41,775 bases of DNA from Candidatus Gastranaerophilales bacterium. GTDB taxonomy: Bacteria; Cyanobacteriota; Vampirovibrionia; Gastranaerophilales; Gastranaerophilaceae. Position numbers and translations under genes: made by a program. The notes under the pieces were generated by a model that was given only the letters and a program-made list of their open reading frames with translations, was not told the DNA's origin and searched no databases. Positions 14,509 to 22,877 of the stretch are shown here, in pieces. The stretch covers positions 1-41,775 of the forward strand of contig JAEELO010000047.1 in assembly GCA_016282705.1 (NCBI GenBank). Direction: 5' to 3'. Position 1 is the first letter of the stretch. Every line of letters starts with the position of its first letter.

Positions 14509-15201
14509 ATGAAAAAAAGTTTATTTATATTTATTGGGATTTTATCGTTAATTTTATCCGCATATAATGTATCAAAAGCCGAAGAGCCAATTTTAAATGT
14601 TACGGTTCCTGATGTTACTGTTCAAAAGAGTTCTTTTGATACAGTTGCAACGAAGGCTGTTACTCAAACAAAAGCTGCTGAAAAAAAAGTTGTTTCATCT
14701 ACGAAATCTGCAGCTGATAAAACTGTAAAAACAACTAAAGATGTTGCCGAAAAAACAGCTCAAGGTACAAAAAATGGTGTAGATAAATCAGTTCAAAGTT
14801 CTAAGAATTTTGCTGATAAAACTGTTGTAGCAACTAAAAGTGCCGCTAAAAAAACAGCTGAAACTACAAAAAGTATAACAGATAAAGCAGTAGATAATAC
14901 AAAAGATTTTATTGATGATTTCCCGCCGGGAAAAGAAATAACTCTTGAAGGACTTCAAAAAGAAGCATCAATTAAAACTTTAAAAAATGAACGTAATGAA
15001 TTAAAATCTGCTTATAATTCAAGAATAAAAGACATTAAAGCTAAAATTAAGGCAACTGAACAGTCCACTTTAATTAATGATGTTCAAAGACATGACAGAA
15101 TTTATAATTTAAATAAACAGAAATTAGAATTAGAACAAGAAAGAGATACTGCAGTTGCTAAATATAATGCTAAAATTGCCGAGATAAAAAAAGCAAAATA
15201 G
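14509..15201 (+). CDS. Exported LEA-like protein with 11-residue repeats
   Basis: This 230-residue protein has a signal peptide (MKKSLFIFIGILSLILSAYN, cleaved near SKA-EE). Residues 54-130 consist of seven consecutive 11-residue units of the form TK-x-x-x-(D/E)-K-(T/S/A)-(V/A)-x-x, for example TKDVAEKTAQG and TKNGVDKSVQS. This undecad pattern is typical of group 3 LEA proteins and forms an amphipathic helix. A Pro/Gly break (DFPPGKE) leads to a charged coiled coil (about 150-230) rich in Lys and Glu. LEA-like proteins protect membranes or proteins during drying; an envelope-binding helix is equally likely here. It shares architecture, though not sequence, with the preceding gene. AGGAG precedes the ATG. 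Confidence 0.85.
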   Translation: MKKSLFIFIGILSLILSAYNVSKAEEPILNVTVPDVTVQKSSFDTVATKAVTQTKAAEKKVVSSTKSAADKTVKTTKDVAEKTAQGTKNGVDKSVQSSKNFADKTVVATKSAAKKTAETTKSITDKAVDNTKDFIDDFPPGKEITLEGLQKEASIKTLKNERNELKSAYNSRIKDIKAKIKATEQSTLINDVQRHDRIYNLNKQKLELEQERDTAVAKYNAKIAEIKKAK

Positions 15202-15204
15202 AAT

Positions 15205-15231
15205 AAAAAAAGAGCTGATGCTCTTTTTTTT
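15205..15231 (+). terminator. Rho-independent terminator
   Basis: AAAAAAGAGC-TGAT-GCTCTTTTTTT forms directly after the stop of the LEA-like gene, with a T run extending the 3' arm. Confidence 0.85.
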
Positions 15232-15235
15232 ATAT

Positions 15236-15265
15236 TTGTATTCTTTATTTCATTTATAGTATTAT
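15236..15265 (+). promoter_or_regulatory. Putative promoter of the CNT transporter gene
   Basis: TTGTAT and TATTAT are 18 bp apart, between the preceding terminator and the start codon at 15294. Confidence 0.35.
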
Positions 15266-15293
15266 ATTTGTGTAGAGTAGAAGAGATTTTATT

Positions 15294-16571
15294 ATGAATA
15301 TTTTATTTGGAATTTTAGGTATATTAGCAATGTTGTTAATAGCATTTTTAATGTCTGCAAATAAAAAGGCTATTAATTATAAGACTGTATCTGTCGGTTT
15401 GGCGTTGCAGTTTCTGTTGGCTGTATTTATTCTAAAATTTGAGCCCGGAAAAATAATGTTTGAGTATATAGGTAGATTTGTAGAAAAAATATTGGATTTT
15501 GCAAATGAAGGTGCAAATTTTGTATTTGGTCCTCTCTCAAACAGTCCTGAAATTTTGCAAGAAATATTCGGCGATAAAGCATTTATGTTTGCTATGAAGC
15601 TTTTACCCGCATTGATATTTATGATGATATTGGTTAATATTCTGTACTATTATGGAATAATGCAAAGAGTAGTCGCATTTTTAGGTAAAATAGTTAATAA
15701 ATTAATGAATGTATCAGGTGCAGAAGCTCTTTCTAACGTAGCAAGTTCTTTCGTTGGTCAAGTTGTTGCTCAAATTATGATAAAACCGTATTTACCTAAT
15801 TTGACACGTTCAGAAATATTAGCATCTATGACAGGTAGTATGGCTTGTATGTCGGCAGGATTGATTGCTGTATATGCAGGCTTGGGAATTCCTGCGCAAT
15901 ATATGCTGGCTGCTTGTATTATGGCTGCTCCGGGTGCTCTTGTTGTTTCTAAAATTATTTATCCTGAAACGCTTGAACCACAAACAATGAAGGACATAAA
16001 ATTAAGAAGAAGAAGAACGGATGTTAATGTCTTAGATGCTATTTCAAAGGGAGCATCAGACGGTATGAAGGTTAGTTTAAATGTACTTGCAATGCTTATT
16101 GCTTTGATTGCATTAATAGCATTATTGGATTTCTTCTTAGGTAAATTCGGTATGTTTGCTCATAATGTATGTCATTTGGATTTATCGTTTATAGGAATGG
16201 ATGTTGAACATTTATCCATAAAAATGATATTCGGCAAGTTGTTTTCAGTATTTGCAATATTAATGGGTGTTCCTATGAATGAAGTTACTACTGTAGGTTC
16301 ACTTTTGGGAACAAAATTTGTATTAAATGAAGCTATCGCATTTACAGATTTAACAATGATAAGAGATTTGTTATCTGAAAAAAGTTTTATAATTGCAACA
16401 TTTGCTCTTTCTGGTTTTGCTAATTTTTCATCTGTTGCTATACAGATTTCAGGTATTGGTGAAATTGCACCAAACCAAAGAAAAAATCTTGCCAGAATGG
16501 GAATTCGTGCATTAATTGCAGGTACGCTAACCTCTTATATCTCGGCTTGTATGGCTGCAATGCTTATATAA
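15294..16571 (+). CDS. Concentrative nucleoside transporter (CNT/NupC family)
   Basis: This 425-residue inner-membrane protein imports nucleosides with Na+ or H+. It has the three parts of the family. The N-terminal helices include ILGILAMLLIAFLMSANKKAI. The central gate region begins VFGPLS and continues to the helical hairpin with GAEALSNVASSFVGQ (a variant of the GxxExxxNxxxxxFxGQ nucleoside-binding motif) and SMTGSMACMSAGLIAVYA. The C-terminal core has ALSGFANFSSVAIQISGIG, the second binding hairpin. Length matches bacterial CNTs. An AGAAGAGA ribosome site precedes the ATG. Substrate preference cannot be read. It converges on the next gene with 12 bp between stops. Confidence 0.94.
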   Translation: MNILFGILGILAMLLIAFLMSANKKAINYKTVSVGLALQFLLAVFILKFEPGKIMFEYIGRFVEKILDFANEGANFVFGPLSNSPEILQEIFGDKAFMFAMKLLPALIFMMILVNILYYYGIMQRVVAFLGKIVNKLMNVSGAEALSNVASSFVGQVVAQIMIKPYLPNLTRSEILASMTGSMACMSAGLIAVYAGLGIPAQYMLAACIMAAPGALVVSKIIYPETLEPQTMKDIKLRRRRTDVNVLDAISKGASDGMKVSLNVLAMLIALIALIALLDFFLGKFGMFAHNVCHLDLSFIGMDVEHLSIKMIFGKLFSVFAILMGVPMNEVTTVGSLLGTKFVLNEAIAFTDLTMIRDLLSEKSFIIATFALSGFANFSSVAIQISGIGEIAPNQRKNLARMGIRALIAGTLTSYISACMAAMLI

Positions 16572-16583
16572 ACTGAATTGAAA

Positions 16584-17072
16584 TTATTCGTAATCATCCG
16601 GGTTATTCAGAAGTCTTCTGATGTCCGGTTCTTCCTGAACTTTTTGTTCTACATTAGGATTTTGTGCTGATATTTGCTCAGAATCCAAATCTTTATTTTT
16701 ATATTTATCTCTTACTGCAGAATGTATTTCATATATTTTCTTTGTTAATTTGGAAGTCGGTTTAAATTTAGAATATTCTAAATATTCTTTTGTTGTAAAT
16801 GGCAGTGTTGCGCAAATTTTGCATTCTTCAATATTATATTCTTGATCTTTGTCATTTTCTCTTTCTATCCCTGCTTTGTCAATAGATTCTTTAATATTTC
16901 GAACTCTTTCGGGAGATTCTCCGATGCAAGGATAGTAATAATATGTTTTCCTATTTGTCGGTAAACATAAAAGCGGGTTAAAATCTGTATTTGTAGAGCT
17001 TTTACCCCACAAACCTTTAAAACTTTGATTTCGTACGCTATTGTAAATATTATTTATAGAAAATATTTTCAT
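16584..17072 (-). CDS. Lineage-type hypothetical protein (SFKGLWGK tag)
   Basis: This 162-residue protein has no signal peptide or membrane segment. The first ~25 residues (MKIFSINNIYNSVRNQSFKGLWGK) match a short N-terminal tag I associate with many Gastranaerophilales orphan proteins (from memory, not checked). The body has a Tyr-rich stretch (KTYYYYPCIGESPERV), a lone Cys pair (ECKICATLPF) and an acidic, disordered tail ending NNPDDYE. Function is unknown. The ribosome site TTAGG is modest. Confidence 0.6.
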   Translation of the reverse strand: MKIFSINNIYNSVRNQSFKGLWGKSSTNTDFNPLLCLPTNRKTYYYYPCIGESPERVRNIKESIDKAGIERENDKDQEYNIEECKICATLPFTTKEYLEYSKFKPTSKLTKKIYEIHSAVRDKYKNKDLDSEQISAQNPNVEQKVQEEPDIRRLLNNPDDYE

Positions 17073-17149
17073 TTTTAACCTAATTTTTCCATTCTTGTTT
17101 CTATTAAAAACAAAAATAAAAATTTTTTGCTAGTCTTTTCCATGCTTTT

Positions 17150-18016
17150 TTATTTATTTATAGAAAAATAAATTTCTTTTAATCTCTTTTTGCTTATATG
17201 AGTATATAATTGGGTTGTTGATACATCGCTGTGTCCGAGTAATTCTTGAACAACTCTTAAATCAGCGCCGTTTTCAAGTAAGTGTGTGGCAAACGAATGC
17301 CTTATCGTATGAGGCGATATATCTTTATGAATATTTTTACCAAGATTTCTGATAAATGTATATACATCTTGTCTTGTCAGTTTTTTCCCGTTTTCTTTAA
17401 TAAAACAATATTTAGTTGAAATATTGTATTTTTTTATTATGAAATCACGTTCTTTCAAATATTTTTTAACGGCATTACAAGCTTTATTCCCAATTGGGAC
17501 AATACGTTCTTTAGAACCTTTTCCTATGCACCTTACATATTTGGAATTTAAATCTATATTGTTGTATTGTATGTCTGTAAGTTCCGATACTCTGAGTCCT
17601 GCAGCATAAAGCAACTCAAATATTGCTTTTTCTATTAAAGACATTTTAGTGTCTAACAGTTCTTTAATTTCATTTATAGAAAGTACTTTGGGCAGTCTTT
17701 TGGGTAATTTGGGCTGTTCAATTGCAAGCGCAGGATTGTGCTTAAGTATTTCATTAATGCACATCCATTTAAAAAAACCCTTTAAAGAAGCAATTTCTCT
17801 TGTTATACTTCTCGGGGTATATTTTTTATCATATAATGACTTTATATACATATTTAAATGTATACGTTGAATTTCGTGAATATCTTCAAAATTAAATTGC
17901 TGCAGAAAATCGGATAAAGAATACAAATCGCTTCTGTATGCCAATATCGTATTTGCGGAAAGTCCGCGTTCTATTTCCAAATATTCTATATATTGTGCAA
18001 TATAATGTATCAACAT
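17150..18016 (-). CDS. Site-specific tyrosine recombinase, XerC/XerD type
   Basis: This 288-residue enzyme of Xer length resolves chromosome dimers at dif by strand exchange; phage-type integrases are usually longer. The N-terminal SAM-like core-binding domain (about 1-95) contains [13 protein letters not shown]. The catalytic domain has Arg142 (AAGLRVSEL), Lys169 (GKGSKER), His236 and Arg239 (SPHTIRHSF), His262 ([11 protein letters not shown]) and nucleophile Tyr271 (LYTHI). All catalytic residues are present. XerC and XerD cannot be told apart from one sequence. No dif-like palindrome was noticed nearby. It lies 35 bp downstream of the 628-residue gene on the same strand. Confidence 0.92.
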   Translation of the reverse strand: MLIHYIAQYIEYLEIERGLSANTILAYRSDLYSLSDFLQQFNFEDIHEIQRIHLNMYIKSLYDKKYTPRSITREIASLKGFFKWMCINEILKHNPALAIEQPKLPKRLPKVLSINEIKELLDTKMSLIEKAIFELLYAAGLRVSELTDIQYNNIDLNSKYVRCIGKGSKERIVPIGNKACNAVKKYLKERDFIIKKYNISTKYCFIKENGKKLTRQDVYTFIRNLGKNIHKDISPHTIRHSFATHLLENGADLRVVQELLGHSDVSTTQLYTHISKKRLKEIYFSINK

Positions 18017-18051
18017 AAGTCGATTTTATCATTTATTGCTGAATATGTTAA

Positions 18052-19938
18052 TTATAAATATTTTCTGGTTTGTTTAATTAAATTATCTGTTTTTCTTAAA
18101 GTCGCATTAACCTGTTTTTGAATTTCAACATCTTCTGCTTGAGTGTCTAAAGCAGGCTGCTCTATTGTCGGAATATATGTTTTCTCTTTTTTCTTAAATA
18201 AGTTAAATGCAGGAATTTGGTCGTTTTCTTGAGGTTTTAACGGTTTTGAATTATCTATGCTTCTGTTTTGGTTAATTGAAACAGATGGAATATATCTTTC
18301 TTCTTGACTCGGCATTTGAGGATTCATGTTAGGTATTTGTATCGGCTGCTGCACAGGTTGTTGCATCTGTTGCATCGGTTGTTGTGCATACTGCTGCATC
18401 GGTTGTTGTGCATACTGCTGTTCCGTTTGTTGTGCTTCTGCGCCTGTGTATGGCTTTCCGAATACTTTGTGTATGCCGGCTTTTATCGGTTTAGAGAATA
18501 GTGAAGAGAATACAAACATAATTGCTGCAAATCTTAAACCGCCGCCTATTAAACCTTTCATTTTGCTTGTATTTTTAATAATGGAACCGTTGGCTGCTAC
18601 TTTATCAAGTCCCATACTAAATATATTTCCGATTTTCTTTAAACCTTTTGTAATTATAGAATTTCCTTTGAGATTAGAAAGTGATGCTAAACCGTATGTT
18701 GTTTTAAATGCTAACGGTGTTGAAATTGCTATTGAACCGATTGTTCCGACAAAATCATCAGCAACCGTTGCAACTTTTTTATTTTTTGGTGCATCTTGTG
18801 CATTATTGTATGTGCCAATCATTGAACCGCATAAAAGTAAGCCCATACCTGATTTATCATTTACGAAGTTTGATATTGATTCTGTAGGTACTGTTATTAC
18901 TTTTTGTGCTAATTGTCCTAATTTTGTATCTGCTAATGTTCCGTTTACGGCATTGAATTTTATTAATGAATCACCTAATCTGCCTCTGCCGAAGTTAGAA
19001 GAACCTTTTACAGCAGAAATAATTTTATTTATAATGTTAACAGGGAACCAAGATGCAATAAAACCTCCGCCTTTCATATTAACATTGGTAAATTCGGATA
19101 CATCTACTCCGTTAACATTTCCTGATTTTATTCCTTTTAAAACATCCAGTAATTTTCTTTTATTGTCACCGCAGCCAAAATGTTCTTTGATTGCTTCAGT
19201 TAATTTTGAACAAAATTCTCTGTTTTCCAGCTTATCTTTTGATATACCCAGAATTTGTTCCGTAAATTCTTTTGCTTTGCCGTCTCCTACAAGTTTTGCT
19301 ATGGATTTTTGGATTTTTTTAGTTATTACGGTTTGTCTGCCGACATTACCTTCTTTTAATGCTTTTGCAAATGCTGCTTTATCTTTTGCAAAAGCTTTAT
19401 TCATTATATCTACGGGAGTTAAACTGAATATACTTACAAAACCACGACCATAACCACGAGTCAGGTCTGCTTTCGGTTTTGCGTGTCTGTTTTTTAATGT
19501 ATCCGATATATCATTAATAGTTTTAGATTTCTTTAAAAATTTTCCAATCTTCGATTTTGCTTTTGAAAGACCTTTCCCTATTTTAGAAAATATGCTTCCC
19601 CCTTTTTTGCCAAGTATTTTTTCATCAACTTTAAGTCCAAGATCTGCTGTTTTATCTGATAATTTATTCCCTAAAATTGCACAACCAACAACTGTTGCAA
19701 CTGTTAATGCTATTGAAATGGTTGTTTTCTTCGGGTCTTTTACTCCGAAGGTTTTTCTAAGCATTTTGAAAAACCAGTTTTCTTTAATCTGCTCACCTGC
19801 TTTTTGAGTTAGTTGAGCAGTATCCTGACTTATTGCATTAATATCAATCGCACCAAAATTATTCGGATTTTGTTCCGTTTGCTGCGGATTGTATTGCATT
19901 GGCTCAGCATAAATATTTTTTGTTATCAGATTTGTCAT
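18052..19938 (-). CDS. Large hypothetical protein with Gln-rich repeat tail
   Basis: This 628-residue protein is not recognised. There is no classical signal peptide. One convincing hydrophobic segment lies near residues 72-92 (SIALTVATVVGCAIL) and weaker Gly/Ala-rich ones near 375-430 and 480-500 (GGGLRFAAIMFVFSSLF), with a strongly basic Lys/Ser region (about 110-150) between. The C-terminal third holds a low-complexity tract of near-identical YAQQPMQQ units followed by MQQPVQQP (about 515-545), then a Pro/Gln-rich disordered region and a short charged helix. This looks like a membrane-associated, partly disordered protein of this lineage. No function is offered. It is probably co-oriented with the Xer gene. 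Confidence 0.7.
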   Translation of the reverse strand: MTNLITKNIYAEPMQYNPQQTEQNPNNFGAIDINAISQDTAQLTQKAGEQIKENWFFKMLRKTFGVKDPKKTTISIALTVATVVGCAILGNKLSDKTADLGLKVDEKILGKKGGSIFSKIGKGLSKAKSKIGKFLKKSKTINDISDTLKNRHAKPKADLTRGYGRGFVSIFSLTPVDIMNKAFAKDKAAFAKALKEGNVGRQTVITKKIQKSIAKLVGDGKAKEFTEQILGISKDKLENREFCSKLTEAIKEHFGCGDNKRKLLDVLKGIKSGNVNGVDVSEFTNVNMKGGGFIASWFPVNIINKIISAVKGSSNFGRGRLGDSLIKFNAVNGTLADTKLGQLAQKVITVPTESISNFVNDKSGMGLLLCGSMIGTYNNAQDAPKNKKVATVADDFVGTIGSIAISTPLAFKTTYGLASLSNLKGNSIITKGLKKIGNIFSMGLDKVAANGSIIKNTSKMKGLIGGGLRFAAIMFVFSSLFSKPIKAGIHKVFGKPYTGAEAQQTEQQYAQQPMQQYAQQPMQQMQQPVQQPIQIPNMNPQMPSQEERYIPSVSINQNRSIDNSKPLKPQENDQIPAFNLFKKKEKTYIPTIEQPALDTQAEDVEIQKQVNATLRKTDNLIKQTRKYL

Positions 19939-20029
19939 AATTACTTAACCTACCCTTATATTTTAACAAAAAATATTTAAAACAAATTATTGATAAATTT
20001 TATACTCAAGTTTACAAAAGTTTAATATA

Positions 20030-20055
20030 AAAACTGCCCTTTAAAGGGCAGTTTT
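20030..20055 (-). terminator. Terminator of the 259-residue hypothetical gene
   Basis: A perfect 10-bp palindromic stem (AAAACTGCCC with its complement, loop TTTAAA) lies 18 bp past the stop. On the minus strand it continues into TTTTTATATT. Confidence 0.85.
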
Positions 20056-20073
20056 AAATTTTTATTTTCTATT

Positions 20074-20853
20074 CTATCCGTTTGAGAATAAGTTAAATGT
20101 TCTGTCTATATTATTGCTTATAACTTTTTTAACTGATTCATATTCTTTTGAAACGGCTTCGTGTTGAGTTTCCAATTGCTTCATCTCTAAATCAAGCATA
20201 TTATCAGCTCTTTCAAGTTTTGCCAGTTCATATTCATATTTACTTTCGGCAGCAGCATCATCTGTTGTATCAAGAATACGTTCCATATTAGTATCTGAGT
20301 TTAATTCACTTGCTGTAATTCCTGTTATAGTACTTGTTGAATCAGAACCTATTTTAATGATTTTTACACCATCGTACATAATAAGATTTATCATCTTATC
20401 CTGATTATTATATATGTCGGTTCCGTCGGCTATTTCATAATATTTACCGCCGATAAATGCTTTTCCGTCTATAATTTGGAATAAATCATTATTATCGCTG
20501 TCTTTCGGAATTTCCCATTCATCTGCTGTTGTTTGTCCTTCGCCTTCTTGTGTTTCTGAAGATGGTTTCTTCTTCAGATAAATTTTATTTACATCATTAT
20601 TTGTCAGCAAATAGCCTGCCGCTGTCATATTTATATAGTTTAGACGCTCTTTTGTTGTCTTGCCTGTTTCTGAGTCGGGAACTTTAATTGTTATTGTATA
20701 ATTATTCATTGCTTCATTGTATTCTTTTGTGATTTTCTCTTTGTCCATAGCAAGCATTTGCTGATTTTGAGCAATTAAAATCTCACTGAATTCAATGTCG
20801 CTCATTCTCGACGTCAATAATAAAAGTCTGCCCTGTGATGATGATAGTCCCAT
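20074..20853 (-). CDS. Hypothetical protein with SSSQGRLLLLTSR N-terminus and coiled-coil end
   Basis: This 259-residue protein begins MGLSSSQGRLLLLTSRMSDIEF, a pattern I recall from conserved but uncharacterised proteins of Vampirovibrionia and Elusimicrobia; the recall is not verified. After two helical segments (to about residue 45) there is a beta-rich middle with acidic loops (about 50-185). A C-terminal coiled coil follows (LAKLERADNMLDLEMKQLETQ and on), ending SNNIDRTFNLFSNG. No signal peptide or membrane helix is seen. The leader has a hairpin that covers part of the ribosome binding site. A terminator follows. Confidence 0.7.
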   Translation of the reverse strand: MGLSSSQGRLLLLTSRMSDIEFSEILIAQNQQMLAMDKEKITKEYNEAMNNYTITIKVPDSETGKTTKERLNYINMTAAGYLLTNNDVNKIYLKKKPSSETQEGEGQTTADEWEIPKDSDNNDLFQIIDGKAFIGGKYYEIADGTDIYNNQDKMINLIMYDGVKIIKIGSDSTSTITGITASELNSDTNMERILDTTDDAAAESKYEYELAKLERADNMLDLEMKQLETQHEAVSKEYESVKKVISNNIDRTFNLFSNG

Positions 20854-20864
20854 TGTTATTTTCT

Positions 20865-20895
20865 CCGATAGTACCTATTCATTAATTACTATCGG
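20865..20895 (-). promoter_or_regulatory. Leader hairpin overlapping the ribosome binding site
   Basis: CCGATAGTA and its complement TACTATCGG form a perfect 9-bp stem with a 13-base loop in the 5' leader of the gene at 20074-20853. On the minus strand the 3' arm runs directly into GGAG, the ribosome site nine bases before the ATG, so folding would hide the GG. It could be a translational switch, or a protein-binding dyad. Confidence 0.45.
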
Positions 20896-20949
20896 CATTT
20901 TGTCATAAAAACTTAAATTTTATTATTGATTTGTTAATATTTCTTAATA

Positions 20950-22515
20950 TTATCTGTTCTTAATATAACTCGAAATGTCTATTACATTATTAACTTCTTG
21001 AGGTATGAAAAATTCACAAGTTGACCATAGTAATGTTTCCGGTACCTCAGCGCAATTTGGATCTTCAACTGCTTTTTGATTGCAATAACCTTTTACCATA
21101 TTGTTTGTGCCGTCTATTTTCGGCGCAAAATATGCGCAGGATTGGCAAATTTTTATTCTAAATCCGTGCTGTTCAAGTATATCAGATATATTTTTAACAG
21201 CATCGCACATTCTGACATAACTTTGCTGAGTTTCCTGTTTCTTGTTCTTGTATCTGAATATTGCTTTCTTAAATCCGCCTTCGGAAACCAATTCTAATGC
21301 ACAAGGGAATATTGTTCTTCCGTTTGTAACATTAACCGGAACTGTTATTGTTTCTATTTTCTCTTTTTCTTTCTTCTTAAAAAATTTAAATAGTTTATTT
21401 AAAAAGGTTATTTTACATAAAGTGTCTGATAATGTATAAATCGGACAAGATACTAAATATACAAGTGATTTCCATACAATATTTGATTTATATACAGAAA
21501 GTGCAAATGCAATAGCTAAAATTACTGCCAAAAATATTGCCCAAGGAAAATCAAATAAGAAATAATAATTAAATGAATATACTCCTATTATTATTAGTAT
21601 GGTAAGTAATATAATCGGATTCGGCTTGAATAATGAAAATAAAAATTCACCGAAACGTATATTGGATATTGATTTCATATTAAAACAATGGAAAAATAAT
21701 GACATTTTAAATCCGAAATCAGGTCTTTTTACTTTATAATCACTTGATGAAACATATGTTTTAACATCAGGAATAAATCTCGGTGGATAGTTAACCCTTG
21801 TCAGTAAGAAAGAATATTTGAGCTCGGAATTAGCATCTTTAAAATCAATACATTGTACTTTCTCTAATACTTCATGCTTGATTACGGTTATATCAGAATC
21901 AATAGGAACCGCAAGTCCGAGTTTTGTACGTCCTGATTTCATTATATTTGCATTGTAATCATTTACATTTGACCAAACTTTGTCTTTATAATCGGCATCT
22001 TCTAAAAATATTTCAGTTGAACCAACTATAACATCATTCTCCTGTAATGCCTCATTTATATTTGATAAAAAGTCTGCTTTTACCATTCGGTTTGCATTTA
22101 AAAATACATATGCATCAACTTTTTTAAATGACATTAAATTTTCTAATAACCATGATATAGCTTTATCTTTTCCTAAAGGTGCATCATCTGTTAATCTCCA
22201 TAATTTTGCACCGCCCACAAATTCCAGCTTATTTGATGATTCATCCGTACAATTGTCCAATATTATATGAGTTTGATAATTCCCTTTTGGGTATTCCTGC
22301 TTGTTTAATTGCTCTAATAAATTGACTATTGTCTTTTCATTGTTATGTGTGTATATCGCTACAATGATATTTTTATATTCTCTTTTAATTTCATATGACT
22401 CTTTTTTTCTGGTTTTAAACAGACTTGCTGCAACTATTGTGCAAAAATAAATTATAAAAATGGCTGCGTATAAAAAGAAAGCCAATAAAATAAATATAAG
22501 TAAATTATTTAACAT
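20950..22515 (-). CDS. Membrane GT2-like protein with altered catalytic motif and C-terminal Cys cluster
   Basis: This 521-residue protein has the build of a processive membrane glycosyltransferase 2: an N-terminal helix (about 5-30), a cytoplasmic GT-A domain (about 48-280), and two or three helices (about 300-345 and 350-365). However, the metal-binding DxD is N140-A-N142 (YVFLNANRMV), the acid region is DANSEL instead of ED, and the QxxRW motif is missing. The early ILDNCTDES motif is normal. The last ~135 residues form an extra soluble domain with five cysteines (457, 460, 478, 488, 500) in CQSCAYF...GYC...WSTCEFF, suggesting a zinc or Fe-S site. It may be an inactive or repurposed transferase. 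The start is supported by GAGGTGGAAC before the ATG. Confidence 0.75.
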   Translation of the reverse strand: MLNNLLIFILLAFFLYAAIFIIYFCTIVAASLFKTRKKESYEIKREYKNIIVAIYTHNNEKTIVNLLEQLNKQEYPKGNYQTHIILDNCTDESSNKLEFVGGAKLWRLTDDAPLGKDKAISWLLENLMSFKKVDAYVFLNANRMVKADFLSNINEALQENDVIVGSTEIFLEDADYKDKVWSNVNDYNANIMKSGRTKLGLAVPIDSDITVIKHEVLEKVQCIDFKDANSELKYSFLLTRVNYPPRFIPDVKTYVSSSDYKVKRPDFGFKMSLFFHCFNMKSISNIRFGEFLFSLFKPNPIILLTILIIIGVYSFNYYFLFDFPWAIFLAVILAIAFALSVYKSNIVWKSLVYLVSCPIYTLSDTLCKITFLNKLFKFFKKKEKEKIETITVPVNVTNGRTIFPCALELVSEGGFKKAIFRYKNKKQETQQSYVRMCDAVKNISDILEQHGFRIKICQSCAYFAPKIDGTNNMVKGYCNQKAVEDPNCAEVPETLLWSTCEFFIPQEVNNVIDISSYIKNR

Positions 22516-22697
22516 GTTCCACCTCTATACATGATTTTATGAAAAACAGATTAATTTTTCCAGTAAAGAATAAAAATAAAATCAATAGAATGTAAATTTT
22601 TATTAAAATTATATTTAAAAATATAAACATTTTGTCATAAGTGAATTATTATAGTTGTAACAAATCCCCAAATCTCCTCCCAAGATTATTAAGTATT
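22516..22697. other. Intergenic leader region, divergent
   Basis: This A/T-rich gap lies between the GT2-like gene and an orphan terminator. A minus-strand ATGACA...TATAAT pair with long spacing may drive the GT2-like gene. On the plus strand a TATAGT at 22650-22655 may start a small RNA. No coding sequence is seen. Confidence 0.4.
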
Positions 22698-22721
22698 AGC
22701 TGCAAGGCAGCTTTTTTTTTT
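22660..22721 (+). ncRNA. Candidate small RNA with a single-stranded CTCCTCC
   Basis: A terminator with no upstream gene on its strand suggests a short transcript of about 60 nt starting near 22660. It would carry CTCCTCC at 22674-22680, unpaired and complementary to ribosome binding sites, followed by the terminator stem. The design recalls cyanobacterial Yfr1, a ~60-nt RNA with a conserved ACUCCUCACAC core, but the sequence differs and no good -35 box is seen. The 5' end is a guess. Confidence 0.3.
22698..22721 (+). terminator. Orphan rho-independent terminator
   Basis: AGCTGC-AAG-GCAGCT is followed by nine or more T. No plus-strand gene lies upstream, since the neighbour at 20950-22515 is on the minus strand. 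Confidence 0.75.
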
Positions 22722-22803
22722 GCGTTCTCAAACTAAATTGGTGCTTGATAATAAATATTTATGTTGTATTATTACTTTGTTATATATGATATTTATTTAC
22801 CTT

Positions 22804-22877
22804 GTGCCTGTAGCTCAGCTGGATAGAGTGTTTGGCTACGAACCAAAAGGTCGGGGGTTCGAATCCCTTCAGGCACG
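22804..22877 (+). tRNA. tRNA-Arg (anticodon ACG)
   Basis: The acceptor stem GTGCCTG/CAGGCAC is perfect, with discriminator G and no encoded CCA. The D arm is GCTC...GAGT, the anticodon stem TTTGG/CCAAA with loop CTACGAA (anticodon ACG, expected to be deaminated to ICG), and the T arm GGGGG-TTCGAAT-CCCTT. Its last ~11 bases and terminator are duplicated 132 bp downstream. Confidence 0.95.

Noticed and set aside
17150-18016. Integrase of the 957-3862 island
   Set aside because: It is a standard-length Xer recombinase 13 kb away among core genes, more likely chromosomal housekeeping.
18326-19453. A 375-codon open frame on the plus strand
   Set aside because: It is antisense to the 628-residue gene; the Cys-rich start comes from the reverse of the Gln-repeat tract.
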